A stretch of DNA of 24,062 nt, from positions 1-24,062 of the forward strand of contig JAJYZL010000001.1 in the NCBI GenBank assembly GCA_021799965.1. Direction: 5' to 3'. The notes under the pieces were generated by a model. That model ran no database searches, had not been told where the DNA came from, and saw nothing but the letters and a program-made list of their open reading frames with translations. Position numbers and translations under genes: made by a program. The first letter of the stretch is position 1, and every line of letters begins with the position of its first letter. Source of the DNA: a bacterium (GTDB taxonomy: Bacteria; Patescibacteriota; Minisyncoccia; UBA6257; 02-FULL-45-10c). This document shows, in pieces, positions 1 to 6,405 of this stretch.

Positions 1-11
1 ATACATAATTG

Positions 12-413
12 TTATTTAAGATTTGTAGTTGAAGAAACAATCTGACTTTTAAAAAAGTTAACCACATCCTCGTCTCCCATTAAACACTCAGAATTTAATC
101 CATCCCATAAAAACGGCGTTCCGATGCTATGATTATTTTCCCATCCGCAAAATCTGACTTTATCAAAGAGATCATTTTTGTTAGATGTGTTATTAGTAAT
201 ATCTTTTTGGACAAAAGAAAACTTACTTGCAACATCATTAGCTTTAAGATAGTCCTCCACGATCGCGCAGTGAGGACAACCGTCCTGTATGTATAAAATT
301 ATAGAAGTATCTTTTTTCGCGGAAAACATTCCAGAATTTATATAAAAAATGAATGAGGCCCCCAGCAGTAAAATAATTAATGAAGCCAAAATTATATAGT
401 TCTTTTTTGTCAT
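12..413 (-). CDS. Membrane-anchored thioredoxin-fold protein with CPHC active site
   Basis: This is probably an extracytoplasmic thiol-disulfide oxidoreductase or redox-active thioredoxin-fold protein. From the ATG at 413 it is 133 aa. A basic start (MTKK) is followed by one hydrophobic segment (about residues 6-26), which reads as an uncleaved signal anchor placing the rest outside the membrane. The active-site motif is C46-P-H-C49, preceded by a beta strand (ILYIQDG), and a later GTP-FL segment fits the cis-proline loop of the fold. CPHC is the DsbA-type dipeptide; known family members oxidise or isomerise disulfides, but the substrate here is unknown. A TTG at 434 in the same frame would add 7 residues. 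I prefer the ATG because it gives the usual charged-then-hydrophobic N-terminus. No partner (DsbB or CcdA) is visible. The fold is likely; the exact role is open. Confidence 0.72.
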   Translation of the reverse strand: MTKKNYIILASLIILLLGASFIFYINSGMFSAKKDTSIILYIQDGCPHCAIVEDYLKANDVASKFSFVQKDITNNTSNKNDLFDKVRFCGWENNHSIGTPFLWDGLNSECLMGDEDVVNFFKSQIVSSTTNLK

Positions 414-420
414 ATACTTA

Positions 421-451
421 ATTATAAATAACAATAATTATTATTATATCA
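421..451 (-). promoter_or_regulatory. Two -10 boxes, one before each possible start of the CPHC gene
   Basis: An extended -10, TGATATAAT, occupies 443-451 on the minus strand and lies 8 nt before the TTG at 434. A second TATAAT at 421-426 lies 7 nt before the ATG at 413. Neither start has a Shine-Dalgarno sequence. Either box would give an almost leaderless mRNA; the upstream box could instead give a leader of about 22 nt for the ATG. Confidence 0.5.
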
Positions 452-458
452 AATAAAA

Positions 459-487
459 TTGAATAATAGCCAAAATTTGTTTATATT
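459..487 (+). promoter_or_regulatory. Promoter of tRNA-Ser
   Basis: A -35-like TTGAAT at 459-464 is followed by a 17-nt spacer and a -10-like TATATT at 482-487. Transcription would start about 7-8 nt before the mature tRNA 5' end at 502. The element is divergent from the -10 boxes of the CPHC gene. Confidence 0.55.
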
Positions 488-501
488 AATCTAGTGCACA
501 C

Positions 502-588
502 GGAAGGTTGGCAGAGTGGTCGAATGCACCGCACTTGAAATGCGGCAGAGGAGAAATCCTCTCGGAGGTTCGAATCCTCCACCTTCCG
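502..588 (+). tRNA. tRNA-Ser(TGA)
   Basis: Acceptor arms GGAAGGT (502-508) and ACCTTCC (581-587) pair fully, with discriminator G588. The anticodon stem CCGCA/TGCGG encloses loop CTTGAAA, giving anticodon TGA at 536-538, which reads UCA serine codons. A long variable arm (pairing GAGGA with TCCTC) is the class II hallmark of tRNA-Ser. The T arm GGAGG-TTCGAAT-CCTCC is standard. The base sequence after the discriminator is CA, so the full CCA is not encoded and must be added after transcription. Confidence 0.96.
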
Positions 589-628
589 CATCTGCTTATA
601 GGCCGAACAAAAACGGATCCTAAAACAT

Positions 629-653
629 AATCCCGAAATTAACCGGGATTTTT
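629..653 (+). terminator. Terminator after tRNA-Ser, probably bidirectional
   Basis: Inverted repeat AATCCCG (629-635) and CGGGATT (644-650) forms a hairpin followed by a short T run on the + strand, about 40 nt after tRNA-Ser. On the minus strand it lies just after the stop of the 65-aa gene (659), so it may serve both converging units. Confidence 0.6.
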
Positions 654-658
654 AAATT

Positions 659-856
659 TTACAGATTAGGATAATAATTGGAAATAAGAGGAAATAATTT
701 TAAGAGAATCATTACAAATATCCAGAAAATAGATGCAAAAATAGCTCCGGCTATAAAACCAGAAAGAGAAGACGCTAATACATTTCCTATTCTAACTTTA
801 AAATTTTTATGTTCTTCGCAAATAAATTGCTTAAAAACGTCATAATATTTTTTCAT
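659..856 (-). CDS. Small membrane protein, unknown function (65 aa)
   Basis: I do not recognise a family. The protein has a hydrophilic, charged N-terminal third (about residues 1-25, mixed K/E/R), then a hydrophobic stretch with small residues (about 25-57) long enough for one long or two short membrane helices, and a short polar tail. I accept it as a gene because it starts with ATG, has an extended -10 (TGCTATAAT) only 6 nt upstream, and ends next to a hairpin terminator shared with tRNA-Ser. It stands alone between tRNA-Ser and the divergent cation ATPase gene. The context does not say what it does. Confidence 0.6.
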   Translation of the reverse strand: MKKYYDVFKQFICEEHKNFKVRIGNVLASSLSGFIAGAIFASIFWIFVMILLKLFPLISNYYPNL

Positions 857-862
857 AAATTG

Positions 863-871
863 ATTATAGCA
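863..871 (-). promoter_or_regulatory. Extended -10 box adjacent to the 65-aa gene start
   Basis: TGCTATAAT reads on the minus strand, with TATAAT at 863-868 and the TGC extension at 869-871. Only 6 nt separate it from the ATG at 856, so the transcription start should fall at or very near the A of the ATG. No clear -35 is seen. Confidence 0.6.
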
Positions 872-915
872 TAAAAGACCGGCTACGCTTCACGTCAATA
901 ATTACGCCTAATTCC

Positions 916-924
916 TGGTATAAT
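916..924 (+). promoter_or_regulatory. Extended -10 box of the ATPase-protease operon
   Basis: TGGTATAAT occupies 916-924, with 11 nt to the ATG at 936. A start about 7 nt after the box would leave a leader of about 5 nt. There is no convincing -35 and no real Shine-Dalgarno sequence (only an A-rich stretch). Confidence 0.6.
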
Positions 925-935
925 TAAAAAAAGAA

Positions 936-3536
936 ATGTCGATTTTACCAAACGTTACAAAAAAATCCTTTTGGGCGCTTCCGATTCATGAATGTCTGAA
1001 TATCCTGGAAACTAATCAAGATGGCTTGTCCGAAGAAGAGGCCGGAAAACGGCTGCGGATTTTTGGCCCCAATTTAATTGCAGAAAAATCCAGGACATCA
1101 AAGACGAGGATATTTCTTAATCAATTTAAAAATCCCCTCATTCTCCTGCTATTAGTTGCCGGAATTATAACTCTATTATTAAAAGATTATGCCAATGCCT
1201 TCTTTATTTATGCGGCGGCACTTATAAATTGCCTGTTGGGTTTTTACCAAGAGAATAAAGCGGAAACAACTCTTAATAATCTTAAAACTTACATAGAAAA
1301 AAGAGCCAGGGTTCTCAGAGAAGATCACGAATATGAAATCAACGCCGAAGAATTAACTCCCGGCGATCTTATTCATATTTCTCAAGGAGAAAGAATACCT
1401 TGCGATGCCAGGCTTATTTATACCAATAACTTTTTAGTTGACGAATCTACTCTTACCGGGGAATCGTTGCCGATACAAAAAAATACCGAACCAGTTAGTT
1501 TCCGGGCCGTATTAGGAGATCAAAAATGCATGGTATTTGGCGGCACCTTAGTGATGCAGGGATTTGCTAACGCCATCGTGGTTTCAATAGGTGAAGAAAC
1601 AGAAATAGGAAAAATCGCATCAATGGTTGGCTCTCAGGAGACAAAAACTCCGCTTCAAGAAAAGATAATGGCCTTCAGTAAAAAAGCCGCCATAATTTTA
1701 AGCATAGCCGCAACCCTGGTCTTTTTTATTGGCATATATTCAGGAAAATCTATCCTAGAAATGTTTTTAATTTCGGTTGCCATATTGGTAGCGGCAATTC
1801 CTGAAGGACTGCCTGTAGCTATGACGGTCGTACTGGCAATCGGAGTGCAAAGGCTGGTCAGTAAAAAGGGCGTTGTAAGAAAATTATTAGCCGCAGAAGC
1901 CTTAGGAAACACAACGATAATTTTAACGGATAAAACGGGTACACTGACAGAATCTAAAATGAGTCTGTCTAAAATAGAAAGTTTTGAAAAAGATTTTGAC
2001 GAAGAACAAATCTTTAAATTCGCTTTAATAAATACCGATGTGGTTGTAGAAAATCCGGAAGAATCAATAGATAAGTGGCGGATAATCGGCAGACCACTGG
2101 AAACAGCCGTGGTCAAAGCCGCCGCAGAAAATGGAATGCTGCTAAGCAAAGCAAAAAAAGATATCAAGGTCTCTGAGTTTCTTCCATTTAATTCTTCAAA
2201 TAAATTTTCCGCCTCCATCATAGAGCATCACGGAGAAGAGCTAATCACCTTTTTCGGCGCGCCGGATATTCTTCTTAAAATATCCAATAAGACTACCGAC
2301 GAGATCAGAGAAATTAGCCGCGAAATAAATAAAATGGCCAGTTCTGGCGAAAGAGTTTTGGGCATAGCCGTAAAAAAAATTAATTCAAAAACAAAATTTA
2401 ATTTATTTACGGAAAAATTCTCCGCCCTAACCTTTATAGGAACAATATCTTTTAAAGATCCAATAAGAAAAGGCGTTAAAGAAACTATTCATAACATAGA
2501 ACAGGTCGGCATAAGAACTGTAATTGTTACGGGAGACCATCAGGGCACCGCGGAAGCAACCGCAAAAGAATTAGGATTTTCCATTACTAAGGAAAATATA
2601 ATAAACGGCGCAGAGCTGGATACGATGAGCGACTCAGAATTAAAAAAGAGACTTGCAACATTAAAAGTGGTTTCGCGTGTAAGTCCCGAAGGAAAATTGA
2701 AGGTGGTAAGGGCTTTTCAAGAAATTGGTGAAATAGTGGCCATGACGGGCGACGGAATAAATGACGCGCCCAGCCTAAAGCAAGCAAATATTGGAATTGC
2801 AATGGGAAGCGGAAGCGATGTAGCTAAAGATACGGCTCAGCTTGTGCTATTGGATGATAATTACGAAACCATAGTCGCCGCTATAGAAGAGGGCCGCAGA
2901 ATAATAGAAAATATTAAAAAAACTATTGTCTATTCCCTGCTAAATTTATCCGACGAACTTATCTTGATCGGCGGATCCATAATTTTTGGACTAGTTATGC
3001 CAATAAATGCATTTCAGATATTGTGGGTAAACTTCTTCGCCGACAGCTTTCCGGCTATCGCATTCGCCTTTGAAAATCACTTCAAATATATTTTGCAAAA
3101 ACCCCAAAATCCTTCAGAGAAATTAATAAATAACAAAACAAGCTCCCTGATTCTTTTAATAGGATTCATAAACAGCTCATTATTAATATTTATTTATTAC
3201 CTACTTTTAAAAGCCGGATTTAATCCTCAAACGGTAAGGACTTTTATTTTCGCTTCATTCGGAACATACTCGCTTTTTTCAGTTTTTTCGGTCAGAAATA
3301 TGCGACAAAGCATATTTAGATATAATCCCTTTTCCAATATTTACATAGTGGCCGGATCCGTCATCGGCTTCCTCCTTATGACCATCGCTATCTATACACC
3401 CCTAGGACAAGAACTATTAAAAACATCGGAGCTTCCAGGAATATGGCTTTGGGGAGTTCTGGGAATAGGTATAATTAATACATCGCTTCTAGAAATAGGA
3501 AAATATATAAATAATAGGAATAATTTAGAAAATTAA
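936..3536 (+). CDS. P2-type cation-transporting P-type ATPase (Ca2+-ATPase-like)
   Basis: This integral membrane pump couples ATP hydrolysis to cation transport. At 866 aa it is a normal length for the family. In order it shows an N-terminal cation-ATPase domain (about 10-80), the actuator loop with TGES (174-177), M4 with AAIPEGLP (286-293), the phosphorylation motif DKTGTLT with aspartate D332, the nucleotide-binding domain, DPIR (508-511), TGD (532-534) and the hinge TGDGINDAP (604-612). Six hydrophobic helices follow. By eye alignment to the SERCA Ca2+ sites, E290, N670, N699 and D703 match conserved ligands (E309, N768, N796, D800), while the positions of E771 and T799 appear as D673 and A702. 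Ca2+ or another divalent cation is the best guess; selectivity is not settled. The stop is one base before the HtrA-like ATG, so the two genes form an operon. Confidence 0.93.
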   Translation: MSILPNVTKKSFWALPIHECLNILETNQDGLSEEEAGKRLRIFGPNLIAEKSRTSKTRIFLNQFKNPLILLLLVAGIITLLLKDYANAFFIYAAALINCLLGFYQENKAETTLNNLKTYIEKRARVLREDHEYEINAEELTPGDLIHISQGERIPCDARLIYTNNFLVDESTLTGESLPIQKNTEPVSFRAVLGDQKCMVFGGTLVMQGFANAIVVSIGEETEIGKIASMVGSQETKTPLQEKIMAFSKKAAIILSIAATLVFFIGIYSGKSILEMFLISVAILVAAIPEGLPVAMTVVLAIGVQRLVSKKGVVRKLLAAEALGNTTIILTDKTGTLTESKMSLSKIESFEKDFDEEQIFKFALINTDVVVENPEESIDKWRIIGRPLETAVVKAAAENGMLLSKAKKDIKVSEFLPFNSSNKFSASIIEHHGEELITFFGAPDILLKISNKTTDEIREISREINKMASSGERVLGIAVKKINSKTKFNLFTEKFSALTFIGTISFKDPIRKGVKETIHNIEQVGIRTVIVTGDHQGTAEATAKELGFSITKENIINGAELDTMSDSELKKRLATLKVVSRVSPEGKLKVVRAFQEIGEIVAMTGDGINDAPSLKQANIGIAMGSGSDVAKDTAQLVLLDDNYETIVAAIEEGRRIIENIKKTIVYSLLNLSDELILIGGSIIFGLVMPINAFQILWVNFFADSFPAIAFAFENHFKYILQKPQNPSEKLINNKTSSLILLIGFINSSLLIFIYYLLLKAGFNPQTVRTFIFASFGTYSLFSVFSVRNMRQSIFRYNPFSNIYIVAGSVIGFLLMTIAIYTPLGQELLKTSELPGIWLWGVLGIGIINTSLLEIGKYINNRNNLEN

Positions 3537-3537
3537 T

Positions 3538-4578
3538 ATGAATAAAATAACCAATATAATTAAAAAATCTCTGCCCGCCGTAGTTTCCGTTGTTGCTACT
3601 AAAAGTTTAAGAGAGTTAGAAAAAGAGCTGCCCGCACAGGCGTTCCCGCTACTCCCCTTCGGCATGCCCGATTTGAATATTCCGGAAGACAAAGTTGATA
3701 TGCGAGGAATGATTGAGGTCAACAGCGGATCTGGTTTTATAACCGATCCCAGCGGAATTATTTTAACCAATAAGCATGTAATTTCCGATCCGGAAGCAGA
3801 ATATGAAGTTTTGACATCGTCTGGAAAAAAATATCGCGCCGAAGTTTTAGCCAGAGACCCCATTGAAGATGTAGCCATTCTTAAAATTCCGGCAGCCAAA
3901 TTACCGACGCTTAAACTGGGCAACTCAGAAAAAATAGAACTTGGAGATGAGGTTCTGGCCATCGGCAATGCTCTTGGAATGTTCCAGAATACGGTTTCAA
4001 AAGGTATAATTTCCGGCTTATCCAGAGCAATATCTCCCAACGAAGACGACGCCGAAACATCCGGACAGCAATTAAGAGGTCTTATCCAAACAGATGCAGC
4101 CATCAATCCGGGCAATTCCGGAGGTCCGCTTATCAATTTAAAAGGAGAGGTGGTAGGAATCAATGCCGCCATCATTTCTGGAGCCCAAAGCATAGGATTT
4201 GCTATACCCATAAACAGCGCCAAAAAAGATTTGGATGACGTTAAAAAATACGGGGAAGTAAGACGCCCATTTTTGGGAATAAGATACGTAAATATAGATA
4301 AAAATCTAAAAGAAAAAATGGGTTTGACTGTAGATTATGGAGCTATCGCAGTCGGCAAAAAAGGCTCGTATGAAGCAGTCATCAAAAACTCCCCCGCTTA
4401 TAAAGCAGGGATCGTGGAAGGCGATTTGATTCTTGAATGCAACGGCCAGAAAATAACACCAAATAAAACTATCCAGGATTTTCTGGAAAATATGCGCGTA
4501 GGCGAAGAATTACATTTAAAAATACTTAGAAAAAACAAAGAAATGAGCATCCCCGTAAAACTTTCGGAAAGAAAATAA
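3538..4578 (+). CDS. HtrA/DegP-like trypsin-fold serine protease with one PDZ domain, no visible export signal
   Basis: This is a protein quality-control serine protease of the S1C family. The 346-aa protein has a chymotrypsin-like domain with the catalytic triad H80 (TNKHV), D111 (EDVAIL) and S194 (GNSGGP), followed by one PDZ domain (about 243-340) containing the usual KNSPAYKAG and GDLI segments. Classical HtrA/DegP proteins carry a signal peptide or N-terminal anchor. Here the start runs directly into the protease fold (SLPAVVSVV), with no hydrophobic export segment. A cytoplasmic protease is therefore the plain reading, unless translation begins elsewhere or export is non-classical. The gene starts 2 nt after the ATPase TAA and lacks a Shine-Dalgarno sequence, so it is probably translated by coupling and may process or monitor the ATPase or other proteins. 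It ends 14 nt before a strong hairpin terminator. Confidence 0.92.
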   Translation: MNKITNIIKKSLPAVVSVVATKSLRELEKELPAQAFPLLPFGMPDLNIPEDKVDMRGMIEVNSGSGFITDPSGIILTNKHVISDPEAEYEVLTSSGKKYRAEVLARDPIEDVAILKIPAAKLPTLKLGNSEKIELGDEVLAIGNALGMFQNTVSKGIISGLSRAISPNEDDAETSGQQLRGLIQTDAAINPGNSGGPLINLKGEVVGINAAIISGAQSIGFAIPINSAKKDLDDVKKYGEVRRPFLGIRYVNIDKNLKEKMGLTVDYGAIAVGKKGSYEAVIKNSPAYKAGIVEGDLILECNGQKITPNKTIQDFLENMRVGEELHLKILRKNKEMSIPVKLSERK

Positions 4579-4592
4579 AAGCATTCTTAATA

Positions 4593-4632
4593 AAAATAGC
4601 ACAGTCTTTATTAATAAAGACCGTGCTATTTT
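4593..4632. terminator. Strong bidirectional terminator
   Basis: A long stem joins GTCTTTA (4604-4610) with TAAAGAC (4615-4621) around a TTAA loop. It continues through one A/C mismatch to AAAATAGCAC paired with GTGCTATTTT. A and T runs at the two ends allow it to act for the HtrA-like operon on + and the 49-aa gene on -. Confidence 0.85.
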
Positions 4633-4645
4633 GTTTCATAAATAA

Positions 4646-4795
4646 CTACTGTTGAAATGGCTGTATCTTAAAATACTTAATAATATTAGTCGGCACAGGA
4701 ATCGAAATGTTATTCAATTTACTTAAATGAGTAACTATATAGAAAGATACGGCCAGCGCTAAAGCTAGCAATATGAAGCCCATTAGTTTTTCCAT
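4646..4795 (-). CDS. 49-aa single-pass membrane protein, unknown function
   Basis: This short reading frame starts with ATG at 4795 and ends with TAG at 4646-4648. It begins MEKLMG, then has a hydrophobic helix (FILLALALAVSFYIV, about residues 7-21), and ends with a polar tail of roughly 27 residues rich in N, I and K. I recognise no family. Support for a real gene comes from its setting: a TATAAT box 9 nt before the ATG, the strong bidirectional terminator 13 nt after the stop, and no other gene in this roughly 300-bp space. Spacing of box to start matches other genes in the window. It could be a small regulatory subunit of a membrane complex, for example of the adjacent cation pump, but that is speculation. 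Confidence 0.55.
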   Translation of the reverse strand: MEKLMGFILLALALAVSFYIVTHLSKLNNISIPVPTNIIKYFKIQPFQQ

Positions 4796-4804
4796 AATAT
4801 GCCA

Positions 4805-4810
4805 ATTATA
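4805..4810 (-). promoter_or_regulatory. -10 box of the 49-aa gene
   Basis: TATAAT on the minus strand, with 9 nt to the ATG at 4795, implies a leader of about 2 nt. No Shine-Dalgarno sequence and no clear -35 are seen. Confidence 0.5.
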
Positions 4811-4882
4811 ACTCTATTTATGCCCTAAATCCATATATTTTAAAGAGTATGATTTGTAAAATACCAATCATATTCTATGGAC

Positions 4883-4911
4883 TTGACGAATTTATATTAT
4901 TGTGATATACT
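4883..4911 (+). promoter_or_regulatory. Promoter of the frameshifted surface protein
   Basis: TTGACG at 4883-4888, an exact 17-nt spacer, and TATACT at 4906-4911 with an upstream TGA (extended -10). This is one of the best sigma-70-type promoters in the window. The expected start is near 4918, giving a leader of about 30 nt before the ATG at 4948. Confidence 0.8.
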
Positions 4912-4947
4912 ATAAAAACATTAATAAGTCATCCCTAACTCTAAAAT

Positions 4948-5130
4948 ATGATAAAAACAGCTCTAAAATTCATTAAAAATAATTACCCAATAGTATATTT
5001 GGCGATGTTTTTGGCTTTAATGAGCTATATTCCTTTCGTAGCTCAGGCTTCTGTAACGGGTATTTGGCCTACCCTCCTCTTTATAACAGCGTTACATATA
5101 ATAGCGCTATATTGCGTGGAAGCGTGGTAG
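4948..5130 (+). CDS. Signal-peptide fragment of a frameshifted surface protein
   Basis: The frame opens with a textbook signal peptide: basic region MIKTALKFIKNN, hydrophobic core (about residues 14-31) and a cleavage site after AQA (about residue 34). After SVTG the frame runs into unrelated residues and stops at 5128-5130. The continuation of the protein lies in the -1 frame, open from 4983 through to 6350. Adding one G to the GGG run at 5058-5060 joins the two frames as VTG-YLAYPP with no other change. I read this as the 5' piece of a single gene spanning 4948-6350, broken by a one-base deletion that is either real, phase-variable or a sequencing error. The strong promoter at 4883-4911 sits in front of it. 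Confidence 0.65.
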   Translation: MIKTALKFIKNNYPIVYLAMFLALMSYIPFVAQASVTGIWPTLLFITALHIIALYCVEAW

Positions 5131-6350
5131 AAAATTCCGACCCAAATACTTGCGTATGGTTTGAATATAGTTCTAGTAATTTTTATCAGCAAGGTCCAAT
5201 TACCACCACTCAAGAAAAATGCGGAATTATAAGTTATACATCTTTTGACCTTGATCAATTTATTAACGGACTTACGCCCGGAACAACTTACAATTTCCGA
5301 GTAGTAGCCCAGGATTCCATCGGCCTTCATTATTCGGCCAGCCAAACATTTACGACTCTTTCCACCGCACAACAAAACACGACCAATAGCCAAACTTCAT
5401 ATGATCCGACCAGTGGCGCAGTTACGACCTATGCCCAACCTACAGCAGCCACCAATGCAGCGATGCTGGTACATGAAAATTCTTCGGTAATTAATGGCAC
5501 AATTAACCCCAGAAATAATTCCACATCTGCTTGGTTTGAATGGAGCGCTGATCCTAATTTATCCGTTATAAATAAAAGCGTTCCCGAAACTATTGGTTCC
5601 GATAACACAGATAAGTATCTTGCATATGCATTATCAAATCTTACACTTGGGCAGACTTATTACTTCCGAGTAGTAGCTAAAAATTCTTATGGTACAACTT
5701 ACGGAGCTATAAAAAGCTTTACCACGCAGGCGGCTCCAATCGTAGCCGCATCTTCAAATTCGACAAACTCATCCGCTACATCTAATTCCCTACCTACCGA
5801 TAAGACAATCAATTCTCAAGCAAGCGCATCAAACAGCATCTTTTCTTTGGAAGCAGAATTCAATAATAATAATCCAAGACCAGGAAAGGAAGTTATTTAT
5901 AACGTAAGCTATGAAAATACCGGTAATTCAGACGCTGCTAACGTTATACTCAAAATCACTATTCCTAATGAAGCGGCGTACGAAAGTTCAAGTTTTGCCA
6001 CTACAAATAAAGACGGAAACACGGTTTCTTTTAAGGTAGGAAATGTTCCCGCAAAAAGCTCCGGAATAATCAGTATCAAGGTCAAAATAATGGATCTAAC
6101 CAAAACCAATAGCTTGACGTTCAGCGATTCATTGTCCTACTTAGAAAATGGAAAAACGGCAAACACGAACCTAACCAGTGAGTTAAAATTAAATCTTAAT
6201 TCACTCACTGCCTCCGTGATTGATCTATTCGGAAACACATTAAATAATGCATTAGTTGATCTGCTGCTTGGCATAATAATAGGATTCGGAATATATCATT
6301 TCGTTATCAGAAAAAAGGAAGTAACTAACACAGAAGATCCGTTGAAATAA
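5064..6350 (+). CDS. Surface protein: two Fn3-like repeats, DUF11-type domain, C-terminal anchor (3' part of frameshifted gene)
   Basis: This is the main body of a predicted exported, membrane-anchored surface protein. Two related repeats (about residues 5-98 and 120-222) share the WFEY/WFEW strand, LTPG/LTLG turns and YFRVVA segment of fibronectin-III-like modules common in CPR and archaeal surface proteins. A low-complexity S/T/N linker (about 223-258) leads to a DUF11/CARDB-like beta domain (about 260-380, with GKEVIYNVSYENTG), then one transmembrane helix (about 397-415) and a basic tail (RKK). From its own possible start (TTG at 5064) it would lack any signal peptide, which makes no sense for this architecture. 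The real start is very probably ATG 4948 with a one-base deletion near 5058. Its binding partner is unknown. Confidence 0.78.
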   Translation: MAYPPLYNSVTYNSAILRGSVVENSDPNTCVWFEYSSSNFYQQGPITTTQEKCGIISYTSFDLDQFINGLTPGTTYNFRVVAQDSIGLHYSASQTFTTLSTAQQNTTNSQTSYDPTSGAVTTYAQPTAATNAAMLVHENSSVINGTINPRNNSTSAWFEWSADPNLSVINKSVPETIGSDNTDKYLAYALSNLTLGQTYYFRVVAKNSYGTTYGAIKSFTTQAAPIVAASSNSTNSSATSNSLPTDKTINSQASASNSIFSLEAEFNNNNPRPGKEVIYNVSYENTGNSDAANVILKITIPNEAAYESSSFATTNKDGNTVSFKVGNVPAKSSGIISIKVKIMDLTKTNSLTFSDSLSYLENGKTANTNLTSELKLNLNSLTASVIDLFGNTLNNALVDLLLGIIIGFGIYHFVIRKKEVTNTEDPLK

Positions 6351-6355
6351 TTTAA

Positions 6356-6388
6356 TAAAATCCGCCCCATAGACTGGGGCGGATTTTA
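6356..6388. terminator. Bidirectional terminator between the surface protein and leuS
   Basis: A near-perfect hairpin pairs AAAATCCGCCCCA (6357-6369) with TGGGGCGGATTTT (6375-6387) around a 5-nt loop. T and A runs on the two sides suit both converging transcripts: the surface protein ending at 6350 and leuS ending at 6406. Confidence 0.88.
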
Positions 6389-6405
6389 TTTACGAAAGCA
6401 AAAAA

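Noticed and set aside
1655..2221. Long open frame on the minus strand inside the ATPase gene
   Set aside because: It is antisense to strongly conserved ATPase motifs, has no promoter or family resemblance, and is a shadow frame. The same applies to the minus frame at 3525-4223 inside the HtrA-like gene.
4983..5130. Programmed -1 ribosomal frameshift in the surface protein
   Set aside because: No X-XXY-YYZ heptamer in the needed frame and no clear stimulatory stem after it; a single missing G explains the data more simply.
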